A stretch of DNA of 13,873 bases. Origin: an uncultured Atopobium sp. (lineage in GTDB: Bacteria > Actinomycetota > Coriobacteriia > Coriobacteriales > Atopobiaceae). Below, piece after piece: positions 6,541 through 13,082 of the stretch (positions within the stretch are counted from its first letter, which is position 1; every line of letters starts with the position of its first letter). The position numbers and the translations under genes are program-made. The notes below the pieces were generated by a model. It had not been told where the DNA came from and did no database searches. It saw only the letters and a program-made list of their open reading frames with translations. The DNA lies in the NCBI GenBank assembly GCA_946999785.1, contig CAMQEO010000022.1:1-13873 (forward strand). The letters run 5' to 3'.

Positions 6541-8511
6541 CTATTTAACGCTATCAACCCACGTAGTAAATTTATCCCAGTATTCATCGAGGGTCATAGC
6601 TTGCTCACCATCTTCAAGCGAGGTGTCAAAAGCTTGATTATAGACAGAAAACCATCGACCAACAAAAGCATAACCTGTATACGGATACTTAGGATCAACA
6701 GCATAAGGCCAACGTTCTGCATGCATGCCGTTATCATGGTACGTTCTAAATGGATTACTAGAGTATCCACTGCTGTCTATAGTATAAACTTCAAACGACT
6801 TAAGACCTGTTTTTCCATCTAGTGCTGTAAACGAAGGCGCAATGCATTTCCCATCTTTAAAGTCTCTGTATTCGAATGAACACATGTAATTTGCAAATAC
6901 CATAGCTTCTGCCATGAGTCTATACGTTACCTTAAATTCGGGTAATCCGCTTTTTACACGAAGCCCATTAAATCTCTTAAGTTGGCTGTATGCATACGCC
7001 ATATTGTAAACACTTGTTGCGTCTTTAAGTTGAACGTTTTCATGAGTATAAGATGCAAGCTTAGACTGAGTAAGAACCTCTAGAGCACGAGTTGCACCTT
7101 GAGCTTTAAAGAACGCAAAGGCGCCTCGCTTTAAGGCATCGGCATCCTGAGTGCTTAAGCTTCCTTGCAGAAGCCAAGATGAAAACTCATTAAAACTATG
7201 CCATGATTTAGGATCTGACTGATAAATAAAGTTCTCATCGAAGAAACACCACTTGCCATCTATTTCACGTTTTCCAGTGTAAAGTCTACCCTTATCATCG
7301 GTATGTAGCCAATTACCCTTATTGTCCTTAACCCAGGAGTTATACACAAGACCTTGATTGGGGTCAATCCAGTACACATGAGTATCAATTTCTTTAAAGT
7401 CTTGTTCAGGTACCAATTCTGGAGCTATTATGCGGCGGTCTTCTAATTCTTTATGCATACCAAATTCGGCTTTACTCGTAGCTTTGTTAAAGTAGAACCA
7501 CTTGCCGTTTGGAGTTTTAAACCAACCTCTTACAAATTTGTTGTTATCTTTATACGAGAAAGAGCCGTCTGCATTCTTGACCCAACCTGATTGCTGAGAA
7601 GTTTGTGACGGAGTTTCTCCTTCAACTCTAGTATCAACCAAGCCTTGGTTAACATCAAGTGTATAGATCTTACCGTCTTCTTTAAGCTCTCCCACTTTCA
7701 TGGTGTAGTCATCATTGAAGTAGAACCACTTGCCGTTAGCAGCGTAGTACCAGCCTTTTACTAAAATACCCTTCTCATTAGTATGGAGCCAGTTGCCTTG
7801 GGCATCTTTTGCCCAAGAATCATACACCAAACCTTGAGAGGCGTCTAACCAGTAGTCATTACCCTTATCGGTTACTTTGCCTGTTGCAAGCTTGTAATCG
7901 TTGTTAAAGTAGAACCACTTACCGTTAGCAGTGTAGTACCACCCTTTAACAAGGCAACCCCATTTATCGGTGTGAAGCCATTTGCCTTGGGCGTCTTTTG
8001 CCCAATCGTTATAAACCAAACCTTGAGAGGAGTCTAACCAGTAGTCATAACCCTTATAACTTACTTTGCCTGTTGCAAGTTTGTAATCGTCGTTAAAGTA
8101 CCACCATTTGCCGTTGTATACGGTTTGATACCAGCCTTTTGCCAGAATGCCTTTATCATCGGTATGTAACCAATTTCCTTTAGTATCCTGTACCCAAGAG
8201 TCATACAAAAGACCTGCGTTTTCATCTAGCCAGTAGTCTTTAGTACCATCGGTGAGCTTACCTGTTACCATGTAATAGGTATCTTTATTAAAGTAGAACC
8301 ATTTACCGTTAGGCGTTTTAAGCCAGCCTGTTGCTAGATTTCCGTCGTCTTTAACATAGGTCCAAGCGTTATCTTTATGAACCCAACCAGGGTTTTGTGC
8401 TAAAGCGGTAGTTGGCTGAGAAAGCGCACATGCAATACCCAAACCAAGAACACAACTTAAAGGAAGTAACAAGGATGCGCGTATACCTTGGTGCTTATTG
8501 TTATTGACCAT
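6541..8511 (-). CDS. secreted surface protein with cell-wall-binding repeats and weakly CAP-like C-terminus
   Basis: A 656-residue exported protein. Residues 1-38 form a signal peptide (basic start, hydrophobic core, likely cleavage after TTALA). Residues 42-294 hold four tandem units of 63-64 residues with the pattern GWY..NGKWFYFN.DYKLATGK, then YWLD.SQGLVY, then W.KDAQGNWLHT; a Thr/Ser linker follows, then one divergent unit (308-391) and a partial one (392-428). These aromatic/Gly repeats match the CW_1/choline-binding type that holds proteins non-covalently to wall polymers; no LPXTG motif is present. The last 225 residues are different; LKRFNGLRVKSGLPEFKV and the helix after it resemble the opening of CAP/SCP domains, but I could not confirm the rest. 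ATG 8511 has AAAGGAGG five bases upstream. The promoter contains a G9 tract, suggesting phase variation. Ligand and host role are unknown. Confidence 0.85.
   Translation of the reverse strand: MVNNNKHQGIRASLLLPLSCVLGLGIACALSQPTTALAQNPGWVHKDNAWTYVKDDGNLATGWLKTPNGKWFYFNKDTYYMVTGKLTDGTKDYWLDENAGLLYDSWVQDTKGNWLHTDDKGILAKGWYQTVYNGKWWYFNDDYKLATGKVSYKGYDYWLDSSQGLVYNDWAKDAQGKWLHTDKWGCLVKGWYYTANGKWFYFNNDYKLATGKVTDKGNDYWLDASQGLVYDSWAKDAQGNWLHTNEKGILVKGWYYAANGKWFYFNDDYTMKVGELKEDGKIYTLDVNQGLVDTRVEGETPSQTSQQSGWVKNADGSFSYKDNNKFVRGWFKTPNGKWFYFNKATSKAEFGMHKELEDRRIIAPELVPEQDFKEIDTHVYWIDPNQGLVYNSWVKDNKGNWLHTDDKGRLYTGKREIDGKWCFFDENFIYQSDPKSWHSFNEFSSWLLQGSLSTQDADALKRGAFAFFKAQGATRALEVLTQSKLASYTHENVQLKDATSVYNMAYAYSQLKRFNGLRVKSGLPEFKVTYRLMAEAMVFANYMCSFEYRDFKDGKCIAPSFTALDGKTGLKSFEVYTIDSSGYSSNPFRTYHDNGMHAERWPYAVDPKYPYTGYAFVGRWFSVYNQAFDTSLEDGEQAMTLDEYWDKFTTWVDSVK
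7228..8388 (-). repeat. tandem cell-wall-binding repeat region within the surface-protein gene
   Basis: Coding repeats of 189-192 bases: units at about 8200-8388, 8008-8199, 7819-8007 and 7630-7818, then two more divergent ones. Units 3 and 4 share near-identical DNA; for example ACCTTGAGAG recurs at 7831 and 8020, exactly 189 bases apart. The third-position similarity suggests recent duplication or gene conversion, so copy number may vary between strains. Confidence 0.8.
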
Positions 8512-8544
8512 AGAGCCTCCTTTATAGGTATGATACATATGAGG

Positions 8545-8574
8545 ATTGTACCCCCCCCCATAAGCTGAACACAA
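8545..8574 (-). promoter_or_regulatory. surface-protein promoter with G9 tract in the -35/-10 spacer
   Basis: On the minus strand, TTGTGT (8569-8574) and TACAAT (8545-8550) are 18 bases apart. Nine of those spacer bases, right next to the -10, are a G homopolymer (C9 on plus, 8551-8559). Predicted transcription starts near 8538, leaving a short leader that contains AAAGGAGG before ATG 8511. Slippage by one G would give the optimal 17-base spacing. Confidence 0.65.
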
Positions 8575-8641
8575 GCTCTATTTTTATAAATGGTTTAGCA
8601 ATTTGCATATAATATAAGATTATTTCTGAACATACGTATAC

Positions 8642-8677
8642 AAAAAACGTGCACGCTCTTTCGAGACATACACGTTT
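8642..8677 (-). terminator. groESL operon terminator
   Basis: On the minus strand a 14-pair stem (8645-8677, one bulged T, two G-T pairs) closes on a CTC-GAAA-GAG tetraloop and is followed by a six-base T-run. It lies about 100 bases after the groEL stop. The 200 bases between it and the surface-protein promoter hold nothing else I recognise. Confidence 0.85.
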
Positions 8678-8774
8678 AGTAACCATTCTTATGTACATCA
8701 CATTCAGATACGCATTACCACTAACGCTTAAAACATGCAAACGTTATACATGCAACTTTGTATCCATCATGCGA

Positions 8775-10415
8775 TTAGTACATTCCGCCACCTTGTTGAC
8801 CTGAAGCAGCTGCGCGAGAGATAGCTTCTTCAATAGAAGTATCTTTTGGCTCGTCTGAGATAGTAGCCTCGGTAATAAGAATCAACGAAGCAACTGAAGA
8901 TGCATTTTGTAAGGTAGTACGGGTAACCTTAACTGGGTCAAGAACGCCCATCTTAATCATGTCGCCCCACTCGCCATTAGCAGAGTTAAGACCTTCACCT
9001 GCAGGAAGATTAGAAATCTTCTCAACTACAACTGAGCCTTCATAACCAGCGTTGGTAGCAATCTTTTTAACAGGAGCCATCAAAGCTTTACGGATGATGT
9101 CAACACCAAGTTGTTCATCGGCTTCTGAAGTTTTAACGTTATCAAGAGCTGCTGCAGCTTGCAAGAATGCAACACCACCACCAGCTACAATACCTTCTTC
9201 TACAGCTGCGCGAGTTGCTTGAAGAGCGTCTTCAATACGGCTCTTGATTTCTTTAAGCTCTGCTTCGGTAGCTGCACCAACTTTAATAACAGCTACACCA
9301 CCTGCAAGTTTTGCCTTGCGCTCTTGGAGCTTTTCTTTGTCAAAGTCAGAAGTAGTATTTTCAAGCTCATTATTGATTTGTGCAACACGCTCATTGATAG
9401 CATCTTTAGAACCTGCGCCATCAACAATGGTTGTATTGTCTTTCGTGATCTTAACTGACTTAGCGCGACCAAGCATCTCGGCTGTTACATCGGTAAGCTC
9501 TACGCCAAGCTCTTTCATAGCTGCCTGACCACCAGTAAGAACAGCAATATCTTCGAGCATACGCTTACGGCGGTCACCATAACCAGGAGCCTTAACAGCG
9601 CATACGGTAAGCGTACCACGGAGCTTGTTAAGAATGAGCGTTGCCAATGCTTCGCCGTCTACATCTTCTGCAATGATAAGAAGAGGTGAACCGCTCTTTT
9701 GGATACCCTCAAGAACAGGAAGAATGTCTTGAATGTTGGAAATCTTTTGATCGGTCATCAAGATGTAAGGATTCTTGAGCTCGGCAGTCATGGTGTCATT
9801 GTTGGTTGCAAAGTAAGGTGAAATGTATCCCTTATCAAATTGCATACCTTCAACGGTATCAATATCAATACCAAAGGTTTGAGAATCTTCTACGGTAATA
9901 ACGCCGTCTTTACCAACAACTTCCATGGCGTCGGCAATTTTGTTACCAATTTCGGCGTCTACTGCAGAAATTGTTCCAACGGAAGCAATTTGCTCTTTAG
10001 TAGAAACTGCCTTAGAAGCACTCTTCATTTCTTCTACCGCAGCATTAACAGCTTTTACAATACCGCGACGAATGGCAATGGGGTTTGCACCTGCGGCAAC
10101 GTTGCGCAAGCCTTCGTTTACAATAACTTGAGCAAGAAGCGTTGCTGTTGTAGTACCGTCACCTACGGTATCATTGGTTTTTGTAGCAACTTCTTTAACA
10201 AGCTGTGCACCCATGTTCTCGATAGGATCTTTAAGTTCTACTTCTTTTGCAACGGTTACACCATCGTTGGTAATGGTAGGAGCACCGTAAGAACGCTGAA
10301 GTGCAACGTAGCGACCCTTAGGTCCAAGGGTGGTGGTTACAGCGTCAGCAAGTGTATTTACACCGTGAGCAAGTTTGGCACGAGCATCGGTACCAAAAAC
10401 AATATCTTTAGCCAT
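8775..10415 (-). CDS. groEL: 60-kDa chaperonin GroEL
   Basis: A 546-residue chaperonin subunit of standard length that would form the double heptameric ring and fold client proteins with ATP and GroES. Clear signatures are the N-terminal MAKDIVFGTDAR, the nucleotide-binding TLGPKGRY and GDGTTTATLLAQ with its catalytic Asp, the apical KAPGYGDRRKRMLEDIAVLTGG, and the C-terminal AAVEEGIVAGGGVAFLQA. The tail ends GGGMY, shorter than the GGM-repeat tails of many homologues. AAAGGAAAAG precedes the ATG. It follows groES by 102 bases on the same strand; that spacer contains an imperfect hairpin. It is the only groEL in the window. Confidence 0.98.
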   Translation of the reverse strand: MAKDIVFGTDARAKLAHGVNTLADAVTTTLGPKGRYVALQRSYGAPTITNDGVTVAKEVELKDPIENMGAQLVKEVATKTNDTVGDGTTTATLLAQVIVNEGLRNVAAGANPIAIRRGIVKAVNAAVEEMKSASKAVSTKEQIASVGTISAVDAEIGNKIADAMEVVGKDGVITVEDSQTFGIDIDTVEGMQFDKGYISPYFATNNDTMTAELKNPYILMTDQKISNIQDILPVLEGIQKSGSPLLIIAEDVDGEALATLILNKLRGTLTVCAVKAPGYGDRRKRMLEDIAVLTGGQAAMKELGVELTDVTAEMLGRAKSVKITKDNTTIVDGAGSKDAINERVAQINNELENTTSDFDKEKLQERKAKLAGGVAVIKVGAATEAELKEIKSRIEDALQATRAAVEEGIVAGGGVAFLQAAAALDNVKTSEADEQLGVDIIRKALMAPVKKIATNAGYEGSVVVEKISNLPAGEGLNSANGEWGDMIKMGVLDPVKVTRTTLQNASSVASLILITEATISDEPKDTSIEEAISRAAASGQQGGGMY

Positions 10416-10450
10416 TGAGCTTTTCCTTTCAATTTAAGATACTACTTTGC

Positions 10451-10496
10451 GCAGGTACATCATGTGTTTTTGCTACTTGAGCAGATATGTGCCTGC
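10451..10496 (-). repeat. imperfect hairpin in the groES-groEL spacer
   Basis: Arms GCAGGTACAT (10451-10460) and ATGTGCCTGC (10487-10496) match at nine of ten positions; inside them TGCT (10471-10474) and AGCA (10480-10483) can pair as well. No T-run follows on the minus strand, so it is more likely an mRNA processing or stability element than a terminator. Confidence 0.45.
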
Positions 10497-10517
10497 ATGT
10501 ATTTATAGAGAATTTAC

Positions 10518-10808
10518 TTACTCGCACAAAATTGCATAGATGTCATCGCTGCGGAGCAACAGATATGTTTCACCATCGATCTTAACTTCATTACCGCCAA
10601 ATTTGCCGTAATAAACCTGATCTCCCACTTTAACGTCTAAAGCAATGCGCTCGCCTTTGTCGTTTAATTTACCAGCGCCAACTGCGACAACTTCGCCACG
10701 TTGAGGCTTTTCTTGTGCACCGCTTGAAATATACAATCCCGAAGATGTTTTTTCTTCTTTTGGAGCGGGTTTAACTAAAACTCGGTCAGCCAAAGGCTTA
10801 AGTGTCAT
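10518..10808 (-). CDS. groES: 10-kDa co-chaperonin GroES
   Basis: A 96-residue protein of usual length, the heptameric lid of GroEL. It begins MTLKPLADRVLVKP, has the mobile-loop region (SSGLYISSGAQEKPQRGEV) that docks on GroEL, and the conserved VKVGDQVYYGKFGG and EIDGETY-type barrel strands followed by LLLRSDDIYAIL. ATG 10808 has AAGGAGG eight bases upstream; an in-frame ATG ten codons earlier is rejected because it precedes the ribosome site. It heads the groESL operon. I looked for CIRCE (TTAGCACTC-N9-GAGTGCTAA) and HAIR (CTTGAGT-N7-ACTCAAG) elements in the upstream 257 bases and saw neither. Confidence 0.97.
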   Translation of the reverse strand: MTLKPLADRVLVKPAPKEEKTSSGLYISSGAQEKPQRGEVVAVGAGKLNDKGERIALDVKVGDQVYYGKFGGNEVKIDGETYLLLRSDDIYAILCE

Positions 10809-10931
10809 GATATGAACCTCCTTTTGTATGCACAACATACGTGCAAGGAACCTAATACAAATTTGAGGATGAACAAATGAAGTATTGCAACTTGCTCATC
10901 AACTATTAGAAAGCATACCCATATTTTTTTT

Positions 10932-10960
10932 CTTATACAAGAGGAATAACAAAATCTTAA
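10932..10960 (-). promoter_or_regulatory. candidate groESL promoter
   Basis: On the minus strand TTAAGA (10955-10960), a 17-base spacer and TATAAG (10932-10937). Transcription would begin near 10925, about 117 bases before groES. The -35 match is only four of six, and an inverted repeat overlaps it. Confidence 0.4.
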
Positions 10961-10984
10961 TAAGTACACTTAGATTTTCTTATT
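10945..10984. repeat. 40-base interrupted palindrome upstream of groES
   Basis: Arms AATAACAAAATCT (10945-10957) and AGATTTTCTTATT (10972-10984) match at 12 of 13 positions, with one symmetric C/C mismatch; the centre contains AAGT and ACTT. It lies 80 bases after the elp3 stop. It could end elp3 transcription weakly (AT-rich, no strong U-run) or be an operator, since it covers the predicted groESL -35. Confidence 0.5.
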
Positions 10985-11065
10985 GTCTTCACAACAGTAA
11001 AACTCATACTGGCTTGTGCGAATTGTTAAGAGTAATCCTGTAGATACTCCTGCACACACCACGAA

Positions 11066-12937
11066 CTAGTCTTTTAAGCACGCAAGATTTGCACGTTGAT
11101 AGAGCCCCGCGTCCATAAATCCTTGCGAACGATAATACTTGCGTGTTCCAATCGAAGAAATAACATTTATCGACGTATAGCCTGCTTCGTGTGCAATAGA
11201 TTTTGCACGACTAATGAGTTGCTTACCCAAGCCATGATGCTGAGCCGTTCCAGCATGACCTTCAATTTGAGCCGTTGTACCGTATACATGAACCTCTCTA
11301 ATCATTGCTTCATGAGGCAAAATAGGAAAATGCTCGCATGCACAATATTTGTCGATCGCAGATCTATGCGGAAGAGAAAGCCTCAAAAAGCCTGCTATAC
11401 GGTTATGGTCATCGACCCACTGCAAAAAATACTCTGTAGAAACGTTTGTGGCGTACGGAACAACTTCCATATGAAGCGTGCGCGGATCAAGCATACTTGT
11501 TGCAATTTCGCGCATACGAATTTCGCGTGGTTGTGTAGTGCTTTGTGCAATTTTTTGTTCCACTAACTGGCGCAAATTACCCTTTTTATTGCCCGAAATA
11601 ATGTCGGTAGACGAAATGTCTCTAATCATACGCGAAATACGTGTAAAACATGGCGTTGCCAGCACATCGCTTACAAGCACATCTACCAGCTCTTCTTCGG
11701 TGTATGCCTGCCAAAGACCACGCTCATAACAAGCTTTTAGCCGAGCAGAATCTACCAACACACACGGATAGAGTTTTACTTCATCGGGCAAATACAAGCT
11801 GTCATGCACCAACATTTTGAAATCTTTTTTATCGATATCCGGCGTTGAGCCCAACAGATTAACCATTGCATGCACATGAATCTTAAATCCAAATAAACGC
11901 AGCAGCTCAAATGCTTGTTTTATATCATCAAGTGAACCTTTGCGTAAATTACGTTGACGAATTTCTTCGTTAAGCACCTGAATGCCCATTTGGACTTTTG
12001 TACAACCAAGCGCGCGCATAAGGTAGAGGTGCTCAACGCTTATGGTATCGGGTCGCGTTTCGATAACAAGGCCAACTACACGATGATGTGCGCCTTCGTT
12101 GATACGCTGCTGTTCGCGAACTTCATCCATAGAAGCGCGTTGAAACGCGGCTGCTTTAACCCAAGTTGCGCGAGCTGTATACGCTGTAGTAAATGCCTCA
12201 TTATAGGTAAGTTTTCCTGCGTCAATATCGTGTTGAGTTTGCTCATAATGAATTTCACGAGCGTGCGGATCAAAGCGCAAGCCACAGCGCTCGTACAGCG
12301 CAACAATGGCGTTTCTCTCTTTGTGTGAAGCGTACCCCATATTGAGCGCGCGAAAAACTTCGCGAATAAACCAGCACTGGTACGCTGTGGGATATTCGCT
12401 CCATGTTCCGCCCAAAATAATGATTTCTATTTTATCGGTTGGATGACCCATATTCACCAACGCTTGCAGACGCAAGGTCGTTTGTAAAAATGGATCGAAT
12501 AAACATTGCTCTGCACGCTGGCAAGCTGGTTCTCGGCTCATATAACTTTTTGGCATACGAATATCGCTTGGACAAAAAATACAATTTGAGCTGCACGGCC
12601 ATGGTTTGGTAAGAAGCGTAATGGTAGCCACGCCCGAAGCAGAGCGTCTGGGCTTTATACGCAACGTTTGAATAAGTTTTTGTTCTGTTTCATCGGTTAC
12701 GCCCCAAGATTTCCATATCTGATGTTCATAATGCTTAACTTCCATATACCGAGGAATAAGCTGCTTTTTTGAAGTTTGTTCTTCGTGGGTGGTAATTCCA
12801 CGGTTGCATTCGTTAAGAAATGCATTGAGCTGAACAGACGTAAGCGCGCCTGTTTTCTCAACGCGCTTGATAAGCTTAAGAAGAACATCGTCAATTTGTG
12901 GCGTGTTATGATATATGTATTCTGGTGCAGTAGTCAT
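11066..12937 (-). CDS. elp3: Elp3-type tRNA U34 modification enzyme (radical SAM plus GNAT)
   Basis: A 623-residue cytosolic enzyme with the whole Elp3 architecture. Residues 1-100 form the N-terminal tRNA-binding region. Residues about 100-430 are the radical SAM core, with cluster cysteines 115, 119 and 122 in PWPCSSNCIFCPSD, then MPKSYMSREP, FDPFLQT, ILGGTWSEYP and VIETRPD. Residues about 490-620 are a GNAT acetyltransferase domain with acetyl-CoA loop QHHGLGKQL and IGTRKYYRSQGF. Elp3 adds a carboxymethyl group to wobble uridine using acetyl-CoA and SAM. The spacing C-X3-C-X2-C differs from the C-X9-C-X2-C of eukaryotic Elp3. ATG 12937 is the first possible start (TAA four codons upstream) but has no ribosome site; TAAACT six bases before it could be a -10, implying leaderless mRNA. 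It is divergent from a Trm9-like methyltransferase gene. Confidence 0.93.
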   Translation of the reverse strand: MTTAPEYIYHNTPQIDDVLLKLIKRVEKTGALTSVQLNAFLNECNRGITTHEEQTSKKQLIPRYMEVKHYEHQIWKSWGVTDETEQKLIQTLRIKPRRSASGVATITLLTKPWPCSSNCIFCPSDIRMPKSYMSREPACQRAEQCLFDPFLQTTLRLQALVNMGHPTDKIEIIILGGTWSEYPTAYQCWFIREVFRALNMGYASHKERNAIVALYERCGLRFDPHAREIHYEQTQHDIDAGKLTYNEAFTTAYTARATWVKAAAFQRASMDEVREQQRINEGAHHRVVGLVIETRPDTISVEHLYLMRALGCTKVQMGIQVLNEEIRQRNLRKGSLDDIKQAFELLRLFGFKIHVHAMVNLLGSTPDIDKKDFKMLVHDSLYLPDEVKLYPCVLVDSARLKACYERGLWQAYTEEELVDVLVSDVLATPCFTRISRMIRDISSTDIISGNKKGNLRQLVEQKIAQSTTQPREIRMREIATSMLDPRTLHMEVVPYATNVSTEYFLQWVDDHNRIAGFLRLSLPHRSAIDKYCACEHFPILPHEAMIREVHVYGTTAQIEGHAGTAQHHGLGKQLISRAKSIAHEAGYTSINVISSIGTRKYYRSQGFMDAGLYQRANLACLKD

Positions 12938-13082
12938 AGTATTAGTTTAGCGCATATGCTAAGCATACGAGAACAACAGATGCGCTTGCAAGAAAAAACA
13001 CCAAGCACCAACAAGCTTGATTCCGTGTAGGACATTTGCATACAAAAGATGGGACGGACAGAAAGAACGGAAAGAAAGAGCG
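12938..13082. promoter_or_regulatory. divergent promoter region of elp3 and the methyltransferase gene
   Basis: A 145-base gap. On the minus strand TAAACT (12944-12949) ends six bases from the elp3 ATG. The small inverted repeat TATGC-TAA-GCATA (12955-12967) lies just behind it, in the place of the -35 spacer, and could be an operator. On the plus strand TTGATT (13018-13023) with CATACA/TACAAA near 13040-13047 is a weak promoter candidate. Confidence 0.35.

Noticed and set aside
7228..8388. Regularly spaced repeats that might suggest a CRISPR array
   Set aside because: The repeats are in frame, 189-192 bases long, and encode aromatic/Gly wall-binding units with no unique spacers.
9840..10418. 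Long open frame on the plus strand opposite groEL
   Set aside because: It is antisense to a fully conserved gene, low in plausible protein features and has no ribosome site; it is a codon-bias shadow. The same applies to frames opposite elp3, znuA, znuB and znuC.
10809..11065. CIRCE or HAIR heat-shock element
   Set aside because: Neither half-site (TTAGCACTC or CTTGAGT) is present; CTTGAG in the groES-groEL spacer has no inverted partner.
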